In this document: positions 25,374 through 34,198 of the stretch, piece after piece
Numbering within the stretch: position 1 is the first letter of the stretch
Layout: each line of letters opens with the position of its first letter
Source: Lingula anatina
Lineage: Eukaryota; Brachiopoda; Lingulata; Lingulida; Lingulidae
Reading direction: 5' to 3'
DNA: 57,729 nt
Assembly: GCF_001039355.2 (NCBI RefSeq)
Contig: NW_019775738.1
Location: forward strand, 1-57,729
The notes under the pieces: generated by a model
The model's input: only the letters and a program-made list of their open reading frames with translations
Databases searched by the model: none
Told to the model about the DNA's origin: nothing
Made by a program: the position numbers and the translations under genes

Positions 25374-26324
25374 ACAAGTGGGGTGCCCTCTTCTACACAG
25401 TACCATTACACATTATCCGAGGGGTGGGAGGTACTAGTAGGGGTGGCATCACGTTCCTGATATCTGTGGTCATGGTCATAATGATTATGCTACATGTAGT
25501 AATTATCCTTTCGATCGGGGATCTCAAATTTTTATTTAATTATTTAATTATTTATTGATTTTGCCTAATCATTATCATTATACCGGTATTCAGATTTTTC
25601 TTTTACAGGTACTTATTTAGCTATTTTTTAACCTTGACAACATTCTTTTTTTTTATTTAAAACAATTCTTCTCTGTCAGATTTCCCCAGGGTCTGGAGGA
25701 CGTGTCCAAGTACCCCGCCCTGTTCACTGCCCTGGCTGAGGGCGGCTGGACAGACACACAGATGAAGAAACTGGCGGGAGAGAACTTGCTGAGAGTGTTC
25801 AAGGAGGTTGAAAAAGTAATGTTTTATTATTTTGGAGTTTATTTTACATTTGTGTAGACACACCCTGAATTTCACGGTGTTACTGGAGACATGCTGATAG
25901 TGAATGCCAGTTTCAGTCCCCTGGGACACTGAGGGTGAGAAACGGCCGTTACGGTTAATATTTGGATGACTCTCTCCTTCATCAACAAATAATCACGTTT
26001 GTACTTAGAACGCTTAGAAACGCAACTCGAAAGAAAGTCTCTTTCTACCTCTCTCACACTGTCGATTTCTCATTCATATATGCAAAATGATTTTATATAT
26101 CTACAATGTACATATGCCTTTATTGATTTATATAAAGTGTAGCCTGCTGATGAACCCGTAAATTTACGATTAAATACATATTAAATTACGTTGTAGGTTT
26201 TAATCTACGAATGTCTGCTTGTGTTTCGATAAGTGAGCAGTTGAAGACGAGCAAAATCCAAGACGAGCACATACCGGTAGCTGATCTCAGGAACACTAGC
26301 GAACCCTGTCGGCCGGACTTTTAA
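20668..26324 (+). CDS. Membrane dipeptidase (peptidase family M19), gene 2
   Basis: Ten exons join in frame to 428 residues: 20668-20873, 21333-21474, 21858-21990, 23165-23315, 23755-23839, 24208-24384, 24883-24979, 25239-25314, 25680-25815 and 26241-26324. Internal exons 2-9 have exactly the lengths of those in gene 1 (142, 133, 151, 85, 177, 97, 76, 136), so the two are tandem duplicates. Zinc ligands are kept: His70 and Asp72, Glu178, His256 and His277. The active-site segment reads GADYDG, with one Gly changed to Ala compared with gene 1. Arg/Lys-rich residues 13-23 precede a hydrophobic anchor at 25-45, so an N-terminal type II anchor is predicted. The C-terminus (PCRPDF) has no GPI signal. 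The last acceptor is either 26238 or 26241; both keep the frame. Intron 1 carries a copy of the exon 1 tail. Confidence 0.95.
20805..21290. repeat. Tandem duplication of the exon 1 tail and intron start in dipeptidase gene 2
   Basis: The segment from about 20805 to 21064 is repeated from 21065. The repeat includes the 3' end of exon 1, its donor (GATGGGTAAAATT) and a CT/CA microsatellite. The second copy lacks one base in the coding part, so its frame is broken. In the first unit the words GGTGTCC and GGACACC flank the (CT)(CA)(GA) run as an inverted pair. Confidence 0.85.
22085..22344. mobile_element. MITE-like element in intron 3 of dipeptidase gene 2
   Basis: The left end has GGGTTCCCATTCC and the right end GGGAATGGTCCC (inverted). 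GATCGATC words lie just inside both ends. It resembles 12613-12850. Confidence 0.45.
23061..23111. repeat. (AG)n microsatellite
   Basis: About 25 perfect AG units in intron 3 of dipeptidase gene 2. Confidence 0.95.
25332..25371. repeat. (CT)n microsatellite
   Basis: Lies 18 bases after the exon 8 donor of dipeptidase gene 2. Confidence 0.9.
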
Positions 26325-26679
26325 CTCTGCTGACTACTTGAAAACCCCGTAAAATGAATTGTCAGCGGGACCACTTGCTTACTATGACTCAGTGTCTTAT
26401 TTTTATTCCACACCAACGACATTGAATTAAATGGGAACATTTAATTATAATATTATGAGGACATATTAAGTGGATTGCGCCATTATGAGTAAACATTCAA
26501 CGAAGAGAAAACGTTTTGGTGGAGTGCCAACCGTACTTTTTCTTTCAACATTACGTATTTAATATTGTTCACAAACAATATCGAGTAAATATTGCAAAGA
26601 CGGACAATAATGTTCACAATCTTTTCTATATTTTCATTTTGTGTGCAAGGAAAGTATAGGGATTATTTTAAAAATAAGA

Positions 26680-26685
26680 AATAAA
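26680..26685 (+). terminator. Possible poly(A) signal of dipeptidase gene 2
   Basis: AATAAA about 355 bases after the stop. Consensus only. Confidence 0.4.
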
Positions 26686-26931
26686 TTTTTATGAGAGGAA
26701 CGAAATACACATGTATGTTACATAAAATATGTTAAACGATTTTTAAAAAGTAGAAAAAGATCGAAATAATATACATGCTTGCTTTGATTGCACATTATGC
26801 GCCACGGCTGGCATACCGAAGTCAACCGGTGGTATTTTTGTCAATGATTCATTTTTAAAAGAAACATCTGATATGTATCATTCATTTTCGAAACACTATA
26901 GGCCTATAGTAAAGACGACCCAAAGTTGAAT

Positions 26932-28320
26932 TTATGACGCGGCTGCTTGCTTGGCATGTTGAGTGCTCTTTCTCTTTTGCCCCTGTGTTTTTCCTTTATT
27001 TCTGGTGGTTATTGAGAAGCTCTCTGTAGATCCGCCATTCTTTGCTATAATATGAACTCGAGGCTGCAAGAATAAAAATATCAGTAGTTCGATAAAAGAA
27101 ATGACACAATTCTTATACAGGATTGTAACAACATGAGCATAATTTAAAATGTAATTTATTGTACTAGCGAATCGCAAAATGCTAGTTTTGTCCTGGCTGA
27201 TGAAAAAGTCACAAAAATGAAAGAGCAAGAAAAAATTTAAGATATTAACAAATTATAATGCATGTATTAACGTGATCAAAAGTATATGTTCTATATTTAA
27301 ATTATTGGAGAATAAGAGACCAATATGCTTGCTGTACGTGACAAAGAAACCACAAACACTAATACGTCGACTCTGAGCCTGGACGAACGCTGCTGCGCTT
27401 TAACTGTGTCAGTGGATGATTTACGAGGGGGGGGGGGGGGGTGTCCTGGACCCCCTTCGATTTCTGAAAATCCAACTGCCCCTTCTTGAAATGGCACCGT
27501 TCGCCCTCTTAAATACCGAAAAATTTCCGGAGCCCTTAAGCGGGCCCCGAAACCCACGCCCCTTCAAATAATCCTGGATCCGTCCCTGTATATATGCTAT
27601 ACTCACATCTCTTTGCATTCGTTCTGACAGCTCTGGTCTTGTCTTGAACACCGGGACAACGCCGCTCATATCTCTGACGTCTATGTCATCATACAGATCC
27701 ACGAGTCCGCGTTCTGATGGAATGTCCCTGTCTTTTTCATAGTTGACAACCTTCTGTTGCGTTTCTGTTATAAAAATGCCACTTTCTTCCACTGGTCCGC
27801 GTTCCACTGCAGCATCGCCTGTTTCCTCCCTGTCTATAGGCCTATCACCACCACGCCTAGCATTATCGTTTTTTTCCAAGATATATCTACCTGCAGAGCC
27901 CGTAGCTGTGCTGCTATTGGCGAAGATACCGTTGTCGTCTGCAGTTAATTTATCAAGGAGCTCCTTCCTCCAGTTATCTTTCTGAGTATCGCTGAGATTG
28001 GGGTTGTTGATCAGATACCTGATGTCCCACTCGCTCGGCATTGGTGGCGGCAGCGCCTGGGTGCGGATACTGAGCACTGGCTCCCTACGGCGGACTATTT
28101 CGATCTTGTTGGAAAATCTCACAGTTTTCTGACGTTTTGATTTTCTACTTCTTTCTTTGTACTCATGAGATTGGTAATAGTAGTAGCCGTCTTCGTATGC
28201 GCTGGTAGGACGCTCTTCCAAACTTAGTTCTGACATATATTTGGGCCCATTTTCCTTGGCCCACAGTTCATAATCTAGCCCGCCTTCCTCGTTAGTTTCG
28301 GTGATACGTTCTCCGTCCAT
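26932..28320 (-). CDS. Two-exon gene of unknown function with an RVxF-like motif
   Basis: Minus-strand exon 28320-27607 (238 codons) joins exon 27063-26932 (43 codons plus stop) in phase 0, giving 281 residues. The donor is GTGAGT and the acceptor CTTGCAG. There is no signal peptide or membrane segment; the protein is charged and hydrophilic, so it is probably cytosolic or nuclear. Near residues 64-74 it reads KRQKTVRFSNKIEI, in which KTVRF fits the RVxF motif that docks protein phosphatase 1. A helical-looking part (SDTQKDNWRKELLDKL) follows near 110-125. The C-terminus is basic (GKTQGQKRKSTQHAKQ). The frame of exon 1 runs on past the donor into a MITE, and that read-through is not counted as protein. 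I recognise no named family. The PP1 link is inference from a short motif. Confidence 0.75.
27410..27588. mobile_element. MITE of the CAGTGGCGG family in an intron
   Basis: Starts CAGTGGATGATTTACGAGG and ends ATCCTGGATCCGTCCCTG. It holds the family phrase AAATGGCACCGTTCGCCCTC. It lies 19 bases beyond the exon 1 donor of the minus-strand gene at 26932-28320. Confidence 0.6.
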
Positions 28321-28408
28321 TGCGCTTAAGTTTGGAGAGGTTGTTACATATGGTTGCTGGCTATGTTTGCACCTAGGACATCTGGCTGACGTCTCTTAGC
28401 GACGTCCA

Positions 28409-28416
28409 TGACGTCA
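28409..28416. promoter_or_regulatory. CRE site (TGACGTCA) upstream of the minus-strand gene
   Basis: A perfect palindromic CREB/ATF site 89 bases upstream of the ATG at 28320. Related half-sites (GACGTC, CTGACGTC, AACGTCAC) lie around it, and a TGACATCA lies near 28520. The second haplotype copy keeps it at 37619-37626 and has another perfect site at 37726-37733. Confidence 0.5.
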
Positions 28417-29145
28417 CACTAAAAAGTCGCTAACGTCACAGTCAGCTTCGTGGAAATTGCACAGTGCCGTGGAAGCGATATTGTTGTATTAAGCTGACAA
28501 TCACAAAAGTGATTGTGACATCACAAAAGTGATTATGGCTTTGGAATGAATGATAAAAAGCATTGTTCAGAGAATGAATGGTGGCTCAAGAAAAAATATA
28601 GAATACTAATTGGATTTAGAAGACTAGCTTCTATTGTTCGGGTATTTTATCGCTTACTTGGCTTTTGGTTCATTATATTCATTGATATTTTCTAATTTTA
28701 TAACAGAATAAAATATATGATCTTTTATTTTGTTATAATGATGAGGGCAGGTTTTACAGTTAATCATGCAACCATTAAACAGAGTAAATACACATTTTCT
28801 GTATCTCCCGAAAGAAAAGAAAAAGAAGAAATTAATTAATAAAATTGTTACACAAGAAACTAGTTAATGCAAGGATGTATCTGAAGTCTGCGCAGTTACA
28901 CGAAGCGGGGCGAGCAGCTTTTTTTTATTCTATTGTTATATTCTCCCTAGCGTGATGTTTCTCAAAAATAATTCGGATAATGAAGTTATCAAAACTGTGT
29001 GGCGCTGTATGGTAGTTTAGTGTATACCTAATGGTTATACAATGTCAGTCAATGGCCCATTAGTCGCGGTGTATGAATAACACCTGACAGCTTCAAGCCC
29101 ATGAAACTGGGAGGGTTCCCACCACAAACTAGTTCTCAGACTTAA

Positions 29146-29350
29146 AGGGATAACAACTGTTCGTAAGATATCCATTTTTCACAGTAAATACATTGTAAAC
29201 AACTCCTAGAAATATAATAAATTCTATTTCGCCACCAAAACGGCGGTTAACGCAGTTATTCTGGATTTTGTGCTTGCCATCACATCACGTGACCTCCAGA
29301 TGGCTACACTGTGTAATAATCTCTTAAGAGAGAAAAAACAAAAAAACAAA

Positions 29351-29395
<45 letters not shown>

Positions 29396-29512
29396 GGGAC
29401 TAACTTTGAAAGTGGGAATGGATTCATTAACCATTTGTAAGTATGGGAATATTGTCCTTTACCCCGGGGAAATCCTTTTTTTTTTTGGCCAAAGTGAACA
29501 GTTGTTATCCCT
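29146..29512. mobile_element. TTAA-flanked MITE (copy 1)
   Basis: Bounded by TTAA at 29142-29145 and 29513-29516. Inverted ends are AGGGATAACAACTGTTCG and GTGAACAGTTGTTATCCCT. The interior has a long A-run. The same insertion is in copy 2 at 38355-38713, so it predates the split of the two copies. Confidence 0.75.
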
Positions 29513-30349
29513 TTAAAGTTCACCTTGTTTACCCTGAGACGGAGGCAGCCTTGATAGTGACTTGTACGGTCATACTGCAGGAAAGGTATGTAGACGTTGA
29601 GTTTCTGACAAAATATGTATACAAAGCAGATATGCGATTTATGTACGGGCCATCTTTTTTCTACTATGTTTAATATGTGTAAGTCGGAGCCACATATTCA
29701 AAAGCTTTCAGTCCCATAAATGCACTTAATACAATGGAGATGGCTATTGGATGGCTATTAACATCAGTGAACTCGTTTCAACCTGACTTAAGAAGTAGAA
29801 AGGCGTCTTTTCAACTTAATGTTGCGTTAAACTCAAGTATTCTGGTATTCTGGCCATCTGCTGTCAAATCTTGATATTGTTGTGCAACAGATTACATGTA
29901 TCAGCTGGCGATGACGTTCTCTATATACAGTACTACCGAAATCCGTCTTTTGACAGATATTACAATTGATAATTGCGTTAAATATCATACAGTGGGACCT
30001 GTTCATTACACAATATATGTTTGGGGTGGGGGTGGAGGGGTTAAACATATATAAAACAGAATTACTCTTGACTTAAGACTAAATGACGAGAGACATACAA
30101 GACGTTTCGATCCACCAGCTGTGCTCAATGGTCACGTGAACGGTGATCTTCAGCTTAAATGCGACATCTAGGGATCGGACATTTGAGAGCCCTGGTTGAA
30201 ATAAGTTGGGTGGTGGTGGTGGGGGAGTGGGGGGTAGGGGTGATGTAATCATCTACTCGTACTTTTCGGCAGTACGACTAGAAGCTCCGTCCTTCGTCTT
30301 TGGCGAGTGTCTTTATATATATATATATATGAGGCTAGCTGAGAGGTCG

Positions 30350-30552
30350 CAGGGGCGGATCCATGATTATTTGAATGTGGGTCCGATTTTATTAATAAGA
30401 AGCCGACCCTCGGGCCTCTTGGGGTATTTGAGAGGGCAAACGGCGCCATTTAGTGCGATTTAGAACTATGAATCTGTTAATTAAAATTCTAATTTCAAGA
30501 GAAAAAAAAATTAGTGTGTTCTTTTTTTCAGAACCCCCTGAATCCGCCACTG
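30350..30552. mobile_element. MITE of the CAGTGGCGG family (copy 1)
   Basis: Starts CAGGGGCGGATCCATGATTA and ends CCTGAATCCGCCACTG. Shared with copy 2 at 39522-39723. Confidence 0.65.
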
Positions 30553-30818
30553 TATGACGCACTCGCGTACGCCACATAACTCTCGCTGACTCTGGGTCTG
30601 TCTATTACCTAAGCCTGCCCGGAAGGTTCCTAGTTAGATGATTTCAGATGCTGTTATTTTCATTTTGATTTACACTCAGTTTATGTTTGACTTCATCTGT
30701 GGCGTTTTTGTGCACGGTGAGACCCAAAGCGGTTCACTAATTAGACGTTTTAGTTTTGAGTAGTCTTTGCCATTTCAAACGTCCACTGTGGAGTTTCCCC
30801 GGGTACTGTATGAATATA

Positions 30819-32485
30819 CAGACTTGACATTTAATATGGAATATTTTTTTCGAAATAATTTTTTATCAGTTTTTTTCCTATTTTGCCGACTGATAAATGA
30901 AAATAAGGATTAATATCGTGTTTTAATAACTTTAGATTATCTCTTTGATGTCATTGTGACATCAGTTCATTAATGGAATTCGCCAGAGAAGCAAACAAAA
31001 ACACATTGCCTATTCTATGTCATACGACTCCCATTAAAAGAGATATTTTGGATCTCCATATTTTCCAAATTAACGTCTGTTAAATGGTAATACGCTCCAC
31101 AAAAGACCCTCATGTCAGTTGCTAGTCACAGTAATACTCGTTGTTACGCCTGGCCTCTTCGTGGCTGTTGCCAGCGCTCGATCTCAAGCGGCAAGGCATT
31201 TCTTGGGGGTAGGTTTTTAGAGTTCAATCTGGAATAGCATTCCAGGAATCGGTCTAAAATTGTCCAATCTGGTCCAGTTTTGTTGTAGGACATGTAGGCA
31301 GTTGATTGGTGAATAATGGTCTACCGAAATATTGTCTATGTGGTTCAAATGTGGCGATTTTGATGACCAGGGTAGCTGCTCATTCCCTTGGTTCTGTAAG
31401 TTATCTGCTATTAAAAGTGCTCTGTGTGAACCATCAACCTCATCGTGCAACTTAGACTTGTTCCTAAGGTGCCCCCTATCAAATGATAGTCAAGTGGTTC
31501 CGAGAGTATTCCTTTATTTCATCTGGTTTAGGTTTTCGTCGATGACTACCATTGGTGTTTTGGCACCAATGTGGAATCTACTCCAAATATTGACGCTGTC
31601 AATCACCCTTGTCACTTTAGACCCGGCATATGCTTCGTCGTAGGCCTCTTCTGGATATCTGTAAACTCTGTTTTGACTAATTGGGCGGTACAGGTGAAAT
31701 CTGACCTCAATAAAGAAAGCCAGGCAGTTTCAGTGTTCTACCCAGAATCGTTCATGGCACCCAAGTCATGAGAGAAACAGACGACGATGTTTTGCTGTAT
31801 ACAGTGGGTACCTCGGAGGTCATTTGGTGTTCTTACCTGCTAAAACCAGTTTGGTGTTCGCTAAGGGCTTTGAAAAACGCATTTTAGTGGCAATTTACCC
31901 CTCGTTCTGAACGGACTTAATGTTTTTTGTTTAGTTGCAGCAGCGTATCCCGATAGACAGTGGGTCCTGTACCCTGTAGGTAAAATTTTGATACATTGGG
32001 GGTGACCTCTGTGTAGGTACATCAGTCTGGGCATTACTCTATAAAACTGTGGGGACCGTTCCGTTTGGCGCTATGATCTGTCTGGTTATGCTTGTCTTTT
32101 TCGCGCCATTCTGCCTTAGATTAACAACTTTGTAATGCACTACTTGACTCATTTTACGCACTGCAAAACTGACCGCTTGCATGCAAAATTTCAAATTCTT
32201 CTATGCAGTAGTTGTCGAAATATGGATACTTTTTTGACAGAACCAAGCTTTGCCTAAGCTAAGCTTTGATCAGCCCGAAAGAACACTACCCAATTAAATC
32301 ACTGCAAATGACATAATGTAGCAGCGCAATAGGCATGAAAAACAGTTAATTGGTAGTGACACACCTTACTGCACACTTTTACATTCACAAATCTTATATG
32401 AGATAGGATGTTTTTGAAAAAAGAACGTATTTTTACCTAGGCATACCTTCGAAACTGAAATATTCCATATTAAATGTCAAGTCTG
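30819..32485 (-). mobile_element. Tc1/mariner-type transposon with decayed transposase
   Basis: A 1667-bp element flanked by TA on both sides (30817-30818 and 32486-32487). The terminal inverted repeats are about 28 bp: left CAGACTTGACATTTAATATG, and the right end is its reverse complement. Copy 2 has the empty site with a single TA (GAATATATGTACAG near 39980). On the minus strand, 31450-31217 reads LPWSSKSPHLNHIDN, a decayed form of the Tc1 SPDLNPIE motif in which the catalytic Asp/Glu positions have changed. The coding region is broken by stops, so the copy cannot move itself. Confidence 0.9.
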
Positions 32486-32712
32486 TATGTACAGTCTTGA
32501 TAAGCAAGGTCAAAGGGGGGGGGGGGGGTATAAAAAAAACAAAATGTATGATTAGGTAAAGCATTACCGGCTATGTGACTTTTGAAAAAAAAAACTTTCT
32601 TGCTGATAATCCCAACGAGCAGATAACTTCTTTATGAAAGGGCTGTATGACATGCATGACGCCATGCCGAGTAAGGTATTGACTCAATTCAATTTTGATC
32701 TGTTGAGAAGCT

Positions 32713-33330
32713 GGTAAAGGATAGGCTAGAGATCAATGACCATCCCCGCTTAAGTATCATTTTAAAGACTTTAAATTAAAGAGAAAAGAATATAATTGAC
32801 GATGCAGACTCTATGATAATGACGAGCAATCAGTTGTTTTCAAATCGATCACTAATTCTAAACTATACCGGGTTTTATGCAAAAGGTAATTTCCTCGGAC
32901 ACACGAGAGCCTACATTCGTTTTCGATTGCGGAGCCTAGCTCGTCAATGTGGTGAGCTGGCATGCGTCAGCTGGAATTTGATCTCGTGACTTTTCGTAAA
33001 CATGGTTTGCTGGTGGCTTTGTATTTTTTTTTACAGCTAAGCGCTATCGACTGAGCCGTGACTGACTCACCCAGCGTCCATACCTACGCGTTTCTTCTTA
33101 TAGTTATCAAACGCAATTTGCAGAAATTATTTCGAGCAAAAGAGAGTTATTTAGCGAGCCTTAGGATTCGAACCCACGTACAAACGTCGTGCTGTCTCCA
33201 AGACAGCGGAGTTACCACGGAGCCACAGAAGCTACATTAGGATCGATCGGATCAAATGGAAACTTTCTACTTTCTCACAGAGAGGGCCAGTTGTACATGT
33301 ATATATCTGCCATAATAATCAACAGGTCGT
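32713..33330 (-). repeat. 600-bp interspersed repeat with two tRNA-like modules (copy 1)
   Basis: On the minus strand, GTGGCTCCGTGGTAACTCC followed by GGGTTCGAATCC (about 33228-33165) resembles tRNA A and B boxes. A second module has GGCTCAGTCGATAGCGCTTA (about 33060-33040). Other copies are at 40200-40790 (minus) and 55735-56330 (plus). It resembles a tRNA-derived SINE or composite of SINEs; no real tRNA fold is claimed. Confidence 0.6.
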
Positions 33331-33389
33331 GGGCCGTACACATGTGTATTAACCTGCGCATCACCAGTCTGCAAACATGGTATTATTAT

Positions 33390-33867
33390 CAACGGATCCA
33401 GGATTTTTTGAAAGGGGGGGGGGTGCAGATTCGAGGACACTTAAGATGCGAAGACCCTCCTGACCCCCCCCACCCCNNNNNNNNNNNNNNNNNNNNNNNN
33501 NNNNNNNNNNNNNNNNNNNNNNNNNNNNNNNNNNNNNNNNNNNNNNNNNNNNNNNNNNNNNNNNNNNNNNNNNNNNNNNNNNNNNNNNNNNNNNNNNNNN
33601 NNNNNNNNNNNNNNNNNNNNNNNNNNNNNNNNNNNNNNNNNNNNNNNNNNNNNNNNNNNNNNNNNNNNNNNNNNNNNNNNNNNNNNNNNNNNNNNNNNNN
33701 NNNNNNNNNNNNNNNNNNNNNNNNNNNNNNNNNNNNNNNNNNNNNNNNNNNNNNNNNNNNNNNNNNNNNNNNNNNNTTTTTTGAAAGGGGGGGGGGGGCA
33801 GATTCGGGGGCACTTAAAAGGCGAAAACCCCCCTGACCCCCCCCCCCCCCCCCCAAATCCGTCACTG
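33390..33867. mobile_element. CAGTGGCGG-type MITE broken by a 300-N gap (copy 1)
   Basis: The left part starts at CAACGGATCCAGGATTTTTTG and the right part ends at CCGTCACTG. Each side of the gap shows the same order of words (TTTTTTGAAAGGGGG, GCAGATTCG, GGACACTT or GGCACTT, CCCTCCTGACCCC). Copy 2 has a single 100-bp version at 40859-40951. Confidence 0.6.
33477..33776. other. Assembly gap of 300 N
   Basis: A run of N inside C-rich repeat DNA. Open frames crossing it are not real. Confidence 1.
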
Positions 33868-34198
33868 GGTTGCCTATCTTTAGATGTTGACCGATGTCTA
33901 AGGACAAGTCGAAAAGAAATATGCTGACTTTGGACCACCTAATCTCTCTTGTTATTCAGTCTCTTAGTCAAGACTAACCATCATACTATCTAGAAACTAT
34001 AAAATAAGCCTTTTTCAGGATTGTTTTATCTGTTTGACGAAAGTATTCACCACTGATATTTTGCCATATTCGCTTTTTGAGTTTTGTTTGCACCTGAAAA
34101 TCATGTTTATGTGTTTGCTTCTTTTAGGCTGTATTCTACTTAATTTTTCATTTTTTTTCTTCTGCCTATCAGTTGTCGACCAACGCAACTGATAGAAA

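Larger units (their letters stand above)
28321..34198. other. Intergenic, repeat-rich (copy 1)
   Basis: No host gene recognised. It holds the promoter region of the minus-strand gene, a TTAA-flanked MITE, a CAGTGGCGG MITE, a Tc1-like element, a 600-bp tRNA-related repeat and a 300-N gap. All are listed separately. Confidence 0.5.

Noticed and set aside
27421-27606. Extension of the unknown gene to 299 residues
   Set aside because: The extra 61 codons lie beyond a good donor and read into a MITE; splicing to 27063 gives a better end.
27743-27985. Plus-strand open frames of 63-80 codons
   Set aside because: Antisense shadows of the minus-strand gene at 26932-28320.
33189-33938. Long open frames of 150-215 codons
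   Set aside because: They run through a 300-N gap and flanking C/G runs; the frame is an artefact.
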